The notes under the pieces: model-generated
The model's input: the letters and a program-made list of their open reading frames with translations, nothing else
The model's database searches: none
Told to the model about the DNA's origin: nothing
Part shown: positions 51,160-58,143 of the stretch, piece after piece
How the letters are laid out: each line of letters opens with the position of its first letter
How positions within the stretch are numbered: the first letter of the stretch is position 1
Translations under genes and position numbers: made by a program
From: Aminobacter anthyllidis
GTDB lineage: Bacteria > Pseudomonadota > Alphaproteobacteria > Rhizobiales > Rhizobiaceae
Reading direction: 5' to 3'
Length of the DNA: 64,000 nucleotides
NCBI RefSeq assembly: GCF_018555685.1
Contig: NZ_JAFLWW010000006.1
Coordinates: forward strand, 186,001 to 250,000

Positions 51160-51202
51160 TTGACATCGCCTTGGCCGTTTTGCAGAGTGAAACCGGTTTC
51201 AC
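51160..51202 (+). promoter_or_regulatory. Promoter and perfect LacI-type operator of the glycoamide operon
   Basis: GTGAAACC (51187-51194) and GGTTTCAC (51195-51202) form a perfect 16-bp palindrome with the central CCGG typical of LacI-family operators, 18 bases upstream of the first transporter gene. TTGACA (51160-51165) with CAGAGT 17 bases later (51183-51188) is a possible promoter; the operator would overlap its -10. A LacI regulator gene is 4 kb downstream. Confidence 0.7.
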
Positions 51203-51220
51203 TTTCCGGGAACGTGCCGC

Positions 51221-51892
51221 TTGAAGTTCGACCTGTCGATCCTCGCCAAGCATATCCCCTTCCTGCTGGAAGGGGCGTGGCTGACGCTGCAGGCCTGCGC
51301 GCTTGCCGTGATCGGTTCGCTGGTGCTCGGTCTCGTTGTTGGTGCGATGCGCACCTCAGCCTCGCCGCTGCTCAACCGGCTGGCTGCGATCTACATCGAC
51401 ATTTTCCGCAACATCCCCTTCATCGTGCAGCTGTTCTTCTTCTATTACGGGCTGCCCGAGATCGGCATCTACATCGACGCCTTCACCACCGGTGTCGTCG
51501 CCCTTTCGATCGCCGGCGGCGCTTTCACTTCTGACGTCATCCGCTCGGGCATCCTGGCAATCGACCCGGGCGTCATCGAGGCAGCGCAGGTCAGCGGGCT
51601 CAGGAAGATCACCATCTTCCGCAAGATCATTCTGCCGATTGCCCTGCGCGCCTCGGTGAGACCATTGGGCTCGGTCTTCATCAACCTGATCCTGACGTCG
51701 TCGATCCTGTCGACGATCACGCTCAACGAGCTGACCGGCTCAGCCAAGATCGTCGCTTCGAACACGTTCCGCCCGTTCGAGGTCTACTTCGTCCTGCTTG
51801 TCGCCTACGCCGCGCTGACCTATTCCGTGTCGATCCTGATCGGCATGCTCCACCGCTACCTCAACCGTCACCAGGAAGAGGGGGCCGTCTGA
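51221..51892 (+). CDS. Polar amino-acid ABC transporter permease 1
   Basis: The 223-residue inner-membrane permease of the HisM/GlnP type has five helices and the EAA loop in GVIEAAQVSGLRKITIFRKIILP. The start is TTG at 51221 (MKFDLSILAKHIPFLLEGAW), since no ATG lies nearby and the palindrome is just upstream. It overlaps the second permease by one base (TGATG). The pair and the ATPase form a typical amino-acid importer. Confidence 0.9.
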   Translation: MKFDLSILAKHIPFLLEGAWLTLQACALAVIGSLVLGLVVGAMRTSASPLLNRLAAIYIDIFRNIPFIVQLFFFYYGLPEIGIYIDAFTTGVVALSIAGGAFTSDVIRSGILAIDPGVIEAAQVSGLRKITIFRKIILPIALRASVRPLGSVFINLILTSSILSTITLNELTGSAKIVASNTFRPFEVYFVLLVAYAALTYSVSILIGMLHRYLNRHQEEGAV

Positions 51893-52563
51893 TGCGCTAC
51901 GGGGACTTCACGCCGTTCGACATTGTGCTTTTGCTGCAAGGCCTTGGCGTTTCGCTGGCTTTGTTTGTCTCGACCACGCTGATCGGCCTCGTCATCGGCA
52001 CGGCCTGGGCGGTGATCCGCTTCTACCGCGTGCCGGTGCTGATGCAGGCCGTCACCTTTGTCGCCGAGCTGCTCAAGAACTCGCCGGTGCTGGTGCAGCT
52101 GTTTTTGGTCTTCTTCGGCCTGCCGGCATTCCTGAAAATCAATGTCACGCCGACCGAAGCCGCCCTCATCACGCTGTCCGGCAACAGTGCCGCCTTCATC
52201 TATGTCATCGCCGTCTCGGCCATCGAATCCGTCGGCCGCGACCAGATCGAGGCGGCGCGTGTCTTTGGTCTTACCCGCTGGCAGATCCTGCGCCGGGTGA
52301 TCGCGCCACAGGCGACCGCCTTCGCCATCGGGCCGCTGACCGGCCTGCTGGTCAACCAGCTGCAGGTCACCTCGCTGATCTCTGTGATCGGCGTCATGGA
52401 CCTGACCAAGGTCGGCAATATCCTCAACCTGCGCACGCTCAAGCCGTTCCTCGTCTGGACTGCCGTAGGCTTGCTCTACTACCTCACCGCCAAGCTGGTG
52501 ACCTATGCCGGCGCGCGCTTCGAGAAGCGGCTTCGCGCCCATACCGCCTGGAAGGGTCTGTAA
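51892..52563 (+). CDS. Polar amino-acid ABC transporter permease 2
   Basis: The 223-residue permease is like the first, with the EAA region DQIEAARVFGLTRWQILRRVIAPQ and five helices. GGAAGAGGGGG precedes the ATG. Two different permeases and a single ATPase make a heteromeric transporter as in HisQM or ArtQM. It ends directly before the ATPase gene. Confidence 0.9.
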   Translation: MRYGDFTPFDIVLLLQGLGVSLALFVSTTLIGLVIGTAWAVIRFYRVPVLMQAVTFVAELLKNSPVLVQLFLVFFGLPAFLKINVTPTEAALITLSGNSAAFIYVIAVSAIESVGRDQIEAARVFGLTRWQILRRVIAPQATAFAIGPLTGLLVNQLQVTSLISVIGVMDLTKVGNILNLRTLKPFLVWTAVGLLYYLTAKLVTYAGARFEKRLRAHTAWKGL

Positions 52564-53295
52564 ATGATCAGCATCACCGGCCTGCGCAAATCCTTCGGCG
52601 CCGCCACAGTGCTCAATGGCATCGACCTCGAGATCCGCCAGGGCGAGGTTGTCTCCGTGCTCGGCTCGTCCGGCTCGGGCAAGTCGACGCTCATCCGCTG
52701 CATCAACGGGCTGGAGAAGATCGACGCCGGCAAGATCACGGTCGACGGCTTCGACGTCTCCAAGCCGCGCGAGTTGAGCGAGGCGCGCAAGCGCTCGGGC
52801 ACGGTGTTCCAGCTGTTCAACCTTTACCCGCACATGACTGCGGTGCAGAACGTGGCGCTGGCCCCGATCGAGGTGCTGAAGGTGCCGCGCAAGCAGGCCG
52901 AGGCCGAGGCACGCGAGCTGCTGCACTCGGTCGGGCTGACCGAACGCGCCGACGCCTATCCCTCGCAGCTGTCAGGCGGCCAGCGCCAGCGCGTCGGCAT
53001 CTGCCGGGCGCTCGCCATGAAGCCGAGCTATCTGCTGCTCGACGAGGTCACCAGCGCGCTCGATCCCGAGATGACGTCTGAGGTGTTGTCGATCCTGGCC
53101 GCTCTCGCCAAGACCGGCACGACGATGGTGTTCGTCACCCACGAGATCGAGTTCGCGCGCTCCATCTCCTCGCGCATCGCCTTCCTCGACAAGGGCCAGC
53201 TCATCGCCGACCTGCCGACCGAAGAATTCTTCTCCGCCACGGGCATGGCCCTGCCGCGCGTGGCCCAGTTCCTCTCCAAGATGCGTAAAGACTGA
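52564..53295 (+). CDS. Polar amino-acid ABC transporter ATPase
   Basis: The 243-residue ATPase has Walker A SVLGSSGSGKSTLIR (33-47), signature PSQLSGGQRQRVG, Walker B YLLLDEVTSALDPE and the switch histidine in MVFVTHEIEF. It is of the GlnQ/HisP class. It begins immediately after the permease gene stop (TAA then ATG). The hydrolase gene follows by one base. Confidence 0.93.
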   Translation: MISITGLRKSFGAATVLNGIDLEIRQGEVVSVLGSSGSGKSTLIRCINGLEKIDAGKITVDGFDVSKPRELSEARKRSGTVFQLFNLYPHMTAVQNVALAPIEVLKVPRKQAEAEARELLHSVGLTERADAYPSQLSGGQRQRVGICRALAMKPSYLLLDEVTSALDPEMTSEVLSILAALAKTGTTMVFVTHEIEFARSISSRIAFLDKGQLIADLPTEEFFSATGMALPRVAQFLSKMRKD

Positions 53296-53296
53296 A

Positions 53297-54220
53297 ATGA
53301 TCCTGCTTGCCAATTCCGAGGCCTGGCCCGGCTTCTCCAAGAGCGTCGAACTTCTGAAGGGTGGCAGCCACGGCATCGACGCCATGGTCGCCGGCATCGG
53401 CGAGGTCGAGCGCGAGGTCAAGGTCCGCTCGGTCGGCTTCGGCGGCTGGCCGAACATGCTCGGCCGCATGGAATTCGACGCCGGCGTCATGGACGGCACG
53501 ACGCGTGAAGTCGGCTCGGTGGGTGCGGTGCCTGACACCATCCCGGTCGCCGCCCTTGCGCATGAAGTGATGAAGCGTCTGCCGCATGTCATGCTGACCG
53601 GCGACGGCGCCCGCCGTTTTGCCACCGAGATCGGCTTTCCCCATGACGAGACGCTTTATGAAGAGAGCAAGCGTGTCTGGTGGCAGCGGCTGGAAAAGGA
53701 GCTGTCGCCGGAAGAGCTGGCCAAATTCCCCGACATCGCGCTCGCCCCGCTCAGCCGCACCATCACCGATCCCGAACGCGTGCGCGACACCACCGTGTTC
53801 CTGTCGCAGGACAGCCTTGGCGGCCTCAACGTCGTGACCTCGACGTCGGGCTGGGCCTGGAAGTATCCCGGCCGTCTCGGCGACTCGCCGATCCCCGGCG
53901 CCGGCTTCTACGCCGACAGCCGCTTCGGCGCTGCCGCTTGCACCCATACCGGCGAGATGACCATGCGCTGCGGCACCGCGCGCACCATCGTGCTCGCCAT
54001 GCGGCTGGGTTATTCGCTCGACGCGGCCATCGCGCTTGCCATCGAAGAGCTGCGCGAGCTGAAAAGCGGCTTCCTGGCCGGCGTCGTCATCCATGCGCTC
54101 GACGCCAAGGGCAACCACAAGGTCGTCAGCCTGAATTGCGAAGAGCAGATCAAATACTGGTTCTGGGACACCGATTTGCCCGAACCGGAGCATCGCTTCG
54201 CCGAACCGTTCACATCCTAG
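53297..54220 (+). CDS. Aspartylglucosaminidase-family Ntn hydrolase (isoaspartyl peptidase/asparaginase T2)
   Basis: The 307-residue proenzyme is expected to self-cleave between Asp164 and Thr165 (RVRDTTVFL), making Thr165 the nucleophile. The downstream TSTSGWAWKYPGRLGDSPIPGAG begins 16 residues later, the same spacing as in human aspartylglucosaminidase (Thr206 to TSTNG). HTGEMTMRC and the GDSPIPGAGFYAD loop support this family. It splits the amide of GlcNAc-asparagine or beta-aspartyl compounds. No signal peptide, so it is cytoplasmic, after import. It sits in the transporter operon. Confidence 0.88.
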   Translation: MILLANSEAWPGFSKSVELLKGGSHGIDAMVAGIGEVEREVKVRSVGFGGWPNMLGRMEFDAGVMDGTTREVGSVGAVPDTIPVAALAHEVMKRLPHVMLTGDGARRFATEIGFPHDETLYEESKRVWWQRLEKELSPEELAKFPDIALAPLSRTITDPERVRDTTVFLSQDSLGGLNVVTSTSGWAWKYPGRLGDSPIPGAGFYADSRFGAAACTHTGEMTMRCGTARTIVLAMRLGYSLDAAIALAIEELRELKSGFLAGVVIHALDAKGNHKVVSLNCEEQIKYWFWDTDLPEPEHRFAEPFTS

Positions 54221-54240
54221 CAACCCGAGGGAGAGGGAAA

Positions 54241-55038
54241 ATGAAGAAGCTTATGACGAAACTGGCCGGCATGGCGCTGGCCATCGGCCTCGCGGCCACG
54301 GGCGCTGCCCAGGCCGGCAAGATCGACGAGATCCGCGAGCGCGGCACCGTGCGTATTGGCGTGTCGCTCGGCGGCGAGCCGATCGGCTTCCGCGACGCCC
54401 AGAACAACCCTGTCGGCTATGATGTCGACGTCGCCACCATGCTTGCCGAAAAGCTCGGCGTGCCGGTCGAATTCGTCGACGTGTCGGGCGACGCCCGCAT
54501 CTCGATGCTGGTCTCCGGCCAGATCGACATCGCTGTTGCCAACACCTCCGCGACGCTCGAGCGCGCCAAGTCGGTCGATTTCTCGATCCCCTACAATCGC
54601 GCCGGCCTGCGCATCATCGTCCAGAAGGACGCCGGCATCACTTCGCTCGAAGGTCTTGCCGGCAAGAAGATCGTCGTCGGCCGCGGCTCGACGGGCGAGA
54701 CTTTCATCAAGAAGGCGGCACCCCAGGCCGAGCTCGTCTACACCGACAACTTCTCGCCTGAGGGCGTTCTGCTGCTGCAGCAGAAGCGTGTCGACGCGGC
54801 GATCGAGGACTCCTCGCTGCTCGACTATCTCGCCACCAAGAACGAGAACCTGGTGACGCTGCCGGGCCTGCACTCCAACGACCCGATCGGCATCGCTGTC
54901 GCCAAGGGCGACGAGGGCTTCGTGCGCTGGATCGACATGTTCGTATCCGACTACATCCAGAGCGGCGCTTACCAGGCCAACTACAAGAAGTGGTGGGGCG
55001 AGACCGCCAACCCGCCGGCTTTGACCCCGCTCTGGTAA
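54241..55038 (+). CDS. ABC transporter substrate-binding protein (polar amino-acid type)
   Basis: The 265-residue periplasmic protein has a signal peptide (LMTKLAGMALAIGLAATGAAQA) and the SBP_bac_3 pattern: RGTVRIGVSLGGEPIGFRD, GYDVDVATMLAEKLGVPVEFVDV, ARISMLVSGQIDIAVANTSAT, and ERAKSVDFSIPYNRAGLRI. GGGAGAGGGAAA precedes the ATG. Family members bind amino acids and related polar compounds; the ligand cannot be read from sequence. It ends the operon. Confidence 0.92.
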   Translation: MKKLMTKLAGMALAIGLAATGAAQAGKIDEIRERGTVRIGVSLGGEPIGFRDAQNNPVGYDVDVATMLAEKLGVPVEFVDVSGDARISMLVSGQIDIAVANTSATLERAKSVDFSIPYNRAGLRIIVQKDAGITSLEGLAGKKIVVGRGSTGETFIKKAAPQAELVYTDNFSPEGVLLLQQKRVDAAIEDSSLLDYLATKNENLVTLPGLHSNDPIGIAVAKGDEGFVRWIDMFVSDYIQSGAYQANYKKWWGETANPPALTPLW

Positions 55039-55080
55039 TTACTGCCGCCGAGCCCCTCTCCTTAAGGGGGAGGGGTAGGT

Positions 55081-55346
55081 GGTGCGTCCTTCGAGGCTCG
55101 CCCGCCGAACGACTTTGCCCTGTTTGCAACCCATTGCGGGCTCGCACCTCAGGATGAGGACCGTTGGGTCAGCTCGACCTTATCCTGAACGTTTTTTCCA
55201 AAAATCAGCTGGAAGTTCTCGCTTCATCCTACGGCTTCGCCCGACAGGCATGGGCGACACCAACGGTCCTCATCCTGAGGTGCGAGCCCGCAGTGCGTAG
55301 CAAACAGGGCAAAGTCGTTCGGCGGGCGAGCCTCGAAGGACGCACC
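55081..55346. repeat. 266-bp element with 87-bp inverted-repeat arms
   Basis: The arms at 55081-55167 and 55260-55346 (outer ends GGTGCGTCC and GGACGCACC) are reverse complements over 87 bases with three mismatches, all near TTTGCAACCCATTGC. The 92-base middle has no gene. The element resembles a MITE-like or palindromic repeat and lies between the transporter operon and the convergent lacI-type gene. No transposase is present. A small GC-rich hairpin (55052-55074) precedes it. Confidence 0.85.
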
Positions 55347-55355
55347 AACAGCGCC

Positions 55356-56354
55356 TTACGACGTCGCGCGCGGCACGAAGAAGGTCGGCACAGTCACCTC
55401 GGCCTGCCCATTGCCGAACTGCTCGGGTGTCGCCAGGAAACGCAGGATCTCGCTGACATAGGTCTTCTTGTCGTAGCCGATCGACGAGATCGGATAGGCC
55501 TCGAAGTCCGTCAGCGACAAATTGTCGAAGCCGTAGAGGCGGAAGCGCTCTGGCCTGTTGCCGGGAAAGGCGTCGCGGTGGACGTCCATGATCCCCATGG
55601 CCATGGCATCGGAGGTGCAGAACACCGCGTCGGTCGTTGGCCATTCAGGCGACTGCGCAACGCCGCGGCCGCTCTGGTAGGAGTAGTCGCCGCGCAGTTC
55701 CGCAACCAGTCGGATGCCGCGCTTTGCCATCTCGGCCTTGTAGTTGGCGATGCGCTGCTGCTCGACCGGTGAGGATACGCGTCCCGTTACCAGCGCTGCG
55801 GTTGCGACACCCTTGCTGGCCGCGTCGGCGACAGCCTCGGCGATGCCGATCGCCTCGTTGGGCACCACTGAAGGAGACGAGCCGTCATGCATGCCGTTGA
55901 GCATCAAAACGTCGTCGCTGCGGAACATCTTGCGCACGCTTTCAGCGTCGGCGAAGTCGGAAAACACCAGTGCCGCATCGACGTGGTAGGCAACACCGTT
56001 GCGCAGGAATTCCTCGATACGCTCGACCGAGCCGACGCGCAGGAAGATCACCTGCTTGCCGATCGACTGGATGTCGCTGATCAGGAGATCGAACAGGTCG
56101 AGGTCGGAGAAGTCGTGGATGTGGTTGACGATCACCGCGATCAGGTTGACCGTCTTGGTGGTCAGGCTGCGGGCCAGAAGATTGGGCTTGAAGCCGAGCT
56201 TGTCTGCTGCTTCAAGCACGCGCGCGCGCTTGTCGGCGGAAACGGGTCGGCTTTCGCTCGACAGCGCCCGCGAGGCGATCGCGCGCGACACGCCGGCCAG
56301 CTCGGCGACATCGGCGATGGTCGGCGAGGTGCGTCGTTTGCGCGAACTGTCCAT
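55356..56354 (-). CDS. LacI-family transcriptional regulator
   Basis: The 332-residue regulator has the LacI helix-turn-helix at residues 12-37 (TIADVAELAGVSRAIASRALSSE) and a periplasmic-binding-protein-like effector domain with LARSLTTKTVNLIAVIVNHI and VFCTSDAMAMGIMDV. The start at 56354 follows AAAGGCA. It is divergent from the ROK-cutC genes and its likely operator, GTGAAACCGGTTTCAC, lies before the transporter operon. No such palindrome is seen in its own 84-base divergent region. Effector unknown. Confidence 0.9.
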   Translation of the reverse strand: MDSSRKRRTSPTIADVAELAGVSRAIASRALSSESRPVSADKRARVLEAADKLGFKPNLLARSLTTKTVNLIAVIVNHIHDFSDLDLFDLLISDIQSIGKQVIFLRVGSVERIEEFLRNGVAYHVDAALVFSDFADAESVRKMFRSDDVLMLNGMHDGSSPSVVPNEAIGIAEAVADAASKGVATAALVTGRVSSPVEQQRIANYKAEMAKRGIRLVAELRGDYSYQSGRGVAQSPEWPTTDAVFCTSDAMAMGIMDVHRDAFPGNRPERFRLYGFDNLSLTDFEAYPISSIGYDKKTYVSEILRFLATPEQFGNGQAEVTVPTFFVPRATS

Positions 56355-56438
56355 AAGTGCCTTTGCGAGTTGTCGTCTTGAAATTCGGGCGCCGTGGCCG
56401 GTCGTTCCGCAGCATTGATCCATCTGGGAACTGATTTC

Positions 56439-57353
56439 ATGCTTACCTGCTTCGACATTGGCGGTTCAACGATAAAAAGCGCCCGTGCGCGTTCGGCCGG
56501 CGAAATCGAGATCATCGACCGGGTCAAAACCCCGCTGGACGATTTCGATGCCTTCGCCGCCGTCATCGCCGAACGCGTGGCGATGGACCGCGATCGCACC
56601 CGGGGCGTTTCCATTTCGATCGCCGGCGTCGTTGACCCTGCGACCGGCAGCCTGAAATGCGCCAACATCCCTTGCATTGACGGTCGCATCATTGCTGCCG
56701 ATCTCGAGGCTGAAATCGGCCTGCCGGTCTGGATCGCCAACGATGCCGACTGTTTCGCCATGGCCGAGGCGACTGAAGGGGCAGGGCGCGGCCATCGCAA
56801 TGTCTTCGGCATCATCCTGGGAACAGGCGTCGGTGGCGGGCTGGTCATAGACGGGCGCCTCGTCACGGGAGCTGGCGGCTATGCCGGCGAGTGGGGCCAT
56901 GGCCAGGCGCTGGCCACCAGGGTCGGCACGCCGCCGGTCGAGATCCCGCATTTCGCCTGCGGCTGCGGCCAGGCCGGCTGCGTCGACACCATCGGCGGCG
57001 CCCGCGGGGTCGAGAAGCTGCACCATTTCCTGTGCGCGGAGGCGCTGTCGAGCACCGATGTCATCGACCGCTGGCGCGAAGGCGAGCCGAAGGCGCGCCG
57101 CACGATGGAGGTCTATCTCGAACTTGTCGGCGTGCCATTGGCGCTGACGATGAACATCATCGGCGCCTCAGTCGTTCCCGTCGGTGGCGGTCTGTCCAAC
57201 GTGCCCGAACTGATCGCTGCTCTCGACGATGAAGTGCGTGGCCGCACCCTTCGGCGCTCGCAAAGCCCGCTGCTGGTCAAGGCCGCACTCACCACCGAGC
57301 CGGGCCTGCTCGGCGCCGCTGCCCTCGGTTTCCAGGAGTTGACCCGTGTCTGA
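56439..57353 (+). CDS. ROK-family sugar kinase
   Basis: The 304-residue protein is a ROK kinase, not a repressor, because it lacks an N-terminal helix-turn-helix. It has CFDIGGSTIKSARARS (ATP phosphate loop, 4-19), NDADCFAMAEA, FGIILGTGVGGGLVIDG, the EWGH motif, and the zinc motif CGCGQAGC with an upstream histidine (HFACGCGQAGCVD). N-acetylglucosamine and other hexose kinases share this. It fits phosphorylating a sugar released by the Ntn hydrolase. It overlaps cutC by eight bases. Confidence 0.88.
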   Translation: MLTCFDIGGSTIKSARARSAGEIEIIDRVKTPLDDFDAFAAVIAERVAMDRDRTRGVSISIAGVVDPATGSLKCANIPCIDGRIIAADLEAEIGLPVWIANDADCFAMAEATEGAGRGHRNVFGIILGTGVGGGLVIDGRLVTGAGGYAGEWGHGQALATRVGTPPVEIPHFACGCGQAGCVDTIGGARGVEKLHHFLCAEALSSTDVIDRWREGEPKARRTMEVYLELVGVPLALTMNIIGASVVPVGGGLSNVPELIAALDDEVRGRTLRRSQSPLLVKAALTTEPGLLGAAALGFQELTRV

Positions 57354-58071
57354 GAAAATCCTGCTCGAAGTGTGCCTCGACAGCCCGCAAAGCCTGGCCG
57401 CTGCGATTGAAGGTGGCGCCGACCGGATCGAACTGTGCACTGCGCTCGAAACCGGTGGTCTCACGCCGTCGCCCGGCCTGATGGCGCTTGCCGCCAAGGC
57501 GCCGATCCCGGTCTATGCGATGATCCGCACGCGGCCCGGCGATTTTGTCTTCGACGACGCGGATGTTGCAACCTTGCTGGCCGATATCGACGCCGTGCGC
57601 GCCGCCGGCCTGGCGGGTGTCGTGCTCGGTGCCAACAGGCCGGACGGGACGCTGGACCGCGATGTGCTTTCGCGGCTGGCAGTCCATTCAAAAGGGCTCG
57701 GCATGACGCTGCATCGCGCCTTCGACCTTGCTGGGCCGGACTTTGCGCCTGCGGTCGACCTCGCCATCGAACTCGGCTTCGAGCGTATCCTGACCTCGGG
57801 CGGCGAAACCACGGCGCTGAAGGGGCTCGACGCCCTGGCCGCGTGCTTCGATCACGCGCGCGGCCGCATCGTCATCATGCCGGGATCGGGCGTCAATCTC
57901 GACACGGTCGGCGCGATCAGGGCGCGGCTGCCGCTGCGCGAGATCCACTCGTCCTGCTCGTTGGCCGTCGACGCGCCCGCTGGCAAGGCGCTGGAACTCG
58001 GCTTTGTCGCAGCGCGGCCAAAGCACACCGACGCCGGGATCGTGCGCAAGATGATGGCGGCGCTGGCCTAG
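57346..58071 (+). CDS. cutC: CutC family protein
   Basis: The 241-residue TIM-barrel protein has the CutC pattern: LLEVCLDSPQSLAAAIEGGADRIELC, then MIRTRPGDFVFDDAD, GVVLGANRPDGTLD, LGMTLHRAFDLA, ERILTSGGETTALKGL and EIHSSCS. It was first linked to copper tolerance, but that role is disputed, and its coupling to a ROK kinase and LacI regulator fits a sugar-metabolism role better. GTG start at 57346, inside the kinase gene. Confidence 0.9.
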   Translation: MSEKILLEVCLDSPQSLAAAIEGGADRIELCTALETGGLTPSPGLMALAAKAPIPVYAMIRTRPGDFVFDDADVATLLADIDAVRAAGLAGVVLGANRPDGTLDRDVLSRLAVHSKGLGMTLHRAFDLAGPDFAPAVDLAIELGFERILTSGGETTALKGLDALAACFDHARGRIVIMPGSGVNLDTVGAIRARLPLREIHSSCSLAVDAPAGKALELGFVAARPKHTDAGIVRKMMAALA

Positions 58072-58072
58072 A

Positions 58073-58118
58073 ACAATTCCAGGAAAAGTGCGCAGCGGTT
58101 TTCCGTCCGGAATTGCGT
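58073..58118. repeat. Small palindromic intergenic repeat
   Basis: AATTCC (58075-58080) and GGAATT (58109-58114) enclose GGAAAA (58082-58087) and TTTTCC (58099-58104). The nested pairing sits in the 72-base gap between cutC and the convergent spoVR gene. A related-looking but weaker copy begins near 49677. It resembles extragenic repeats common in rhizobial chromosomes. Confidence 0.55.
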
Positions 58119-58143
58119 AAAGACAATACAGCTCGTGAGAGGC

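Noticed and set aside
53297..54220. A DSLGG motif at residues 172-176 of the Ntn hydrolase that looked like a Ser-for-Thr nucleophile change
   Set aside because: The Asp164-Thr165 pair lies exactly 16 residues before TSTSG, the spacing of known aspartylglucosaminidases, so Thr165 is the nucleophile and the enzyme is canonical in this respect.
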